Below are positions 63,483 to 64,000 of a DNA stretch of 64,000 bases, piece by piece. Each line of letters starts with the position of its first letter. The stretch's first letter is position 1. A program made the translations under genes and the position numbers. Under the pieces are notes generated by a model, which was given only the letters and a program-made list of their open reading frames with translations, was not told the origin of the DNA and ran no database searches. Origin of the DNA: Rotaria sordida (lineage: Eukaryota > Rotifera > Eurotatoria > Philodinida > Philodinidae); the NCBI GenBank assembly GCA_905250125.1, contig CAJNOL010000249.1:1-64000 (forward strand), in the 5' to 3' direction.

Positions 63483-64000
63483 TTTATTTCGTAACTTTTC
63501 AGAAAGGTAAAATGACGGGTAAAAGTCAAATGTATCAGAAAAAAACTATTTGAGACGAAACAATTAATCGTGCAACAATAGTGTTAGGAAGAAGAAGAAA
63601 CAAAAAGTAACTATGTATTTTGCGACAAAGAATGTTCTCTCACCTTCCTTTTATATCATTGAATAAAATTATCTTATATAGAGTAGTTACCTTATCTTCA
63701 ACTTATACATATAAGTGTAGAGCAAACACTGTTGTTATAAACAGAACTTGAATGTAAGATGAATTAAACGATAATAAAAGTCAAGATTGTTGAAGTATTC
63801 AAACAAATTCAGGTTGAAGAAATTCTAATAATAAATATCCAAGATCAAATTCCTTAAACATGAAACTATTTCAAAAAGTTTTCCCTATAAATTTAATTAA
63901 TGAATAGCATTACTCGATAGATGGTGTTATTATACAGTTGACAAATGATTTATAATCATTCATTTGATTGAATCCTATCAAAAATAAGTCAAAAAAAAAA
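63483..64000. other. Window end, no gene recognised
   Basis: AT-rich sequence upstream of the small acidic gene; presumably its promoter. Nothing coding was recognised up to the window edge. Confidence 0.4.

Overview
The window is nuclear DNA of an animal. It is very AT-rich, its genes are split by many short introns (often 50-70 bp, GT...AG, T-rich acceptors), and it holds typical metazoan genes: an axonemal dynein heavy chain, SETDB1, RSBN1, a Shaw-type potassium channel and an intron-containing histone H3. Compact genes, one intronless hydrolase and many short inverted-repeat elements fit a bdelloid rotifer (Rotaria- or Adineta-like). That placement is inference, not proof.

Layout. (1) 1-15671, minus: the N-terminal two thirds of an outer-arm beta-type dynein heavy chain, cut by the window edge in the stalk. 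(2) 17519-24479, minus: SETDB1-like H3K9 methyltransferase (Tudor, MBD, pre-SET, interrupted SET, post-SET). (3) 25034-31363, minus: RSBN1/RSBN1L (DPY-21 family) JmjC-type protein. (4) 32284-34508, plus: a single-pass receptor with a cysteine-rich, MRH-like ectodomain and a kinase-like domain carrying HRN and DYG in place of HRD and DFG. (5) 34.7-43.3 kb: accessory stretch with a decayed gene, an intronless alpha/beta hydrolase, a small membrane protein with a chromo-like tail, a small membrane ORF, a 5'-incomplete glycosyltransferase and coding-like debris. (6) 44091-48148, minus: a six-exon F-box-like gene. (7) 49748-50529, plus: a two-RRM protein. (8) 52760-58152, plus: an ankyrin-repeat protein resembling inversin. 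(9) 58516-60758, plus: an unrecognised basic protein whose intron appears to hold a complete antisense histone H3 gene (59190-59721). (10) 61299-62987, plus: a Shaw/Kv3-type channel with a charge-depleted S4. (11) 63102-63482, minus: a small acidic protein with a predicted lipidated N-terminus.

Most of the large introns and intergenic gaps hold non-coding inverted-repeat elements. One is a clear hAT-type MITE with perfect 14-bp terminal repeats and a perfect 8-bp target duplication (25424-25626). At least five others (11.98, 30.10, 38.27, 40.39 and 55.06 kb) share a terminal motif close to CGAGGGAACTTCTTCAGCTG. A dispersed palindromic motif close to GGGTCCGAAAATTTCGGACC recurs at six or more sites. 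No tRNA, rRNA or CRISPR array was seen.

The neighbouring genes do not form one pathway. SETDB1 (writes H3K9me3), RSBN1 (JmjC family linked to H4K20me2 removal) and the H3 variant are all chromatin genes, but they need not be functionally linked. All splice joins were made by eye from consensus sites and reading-frame continuity.
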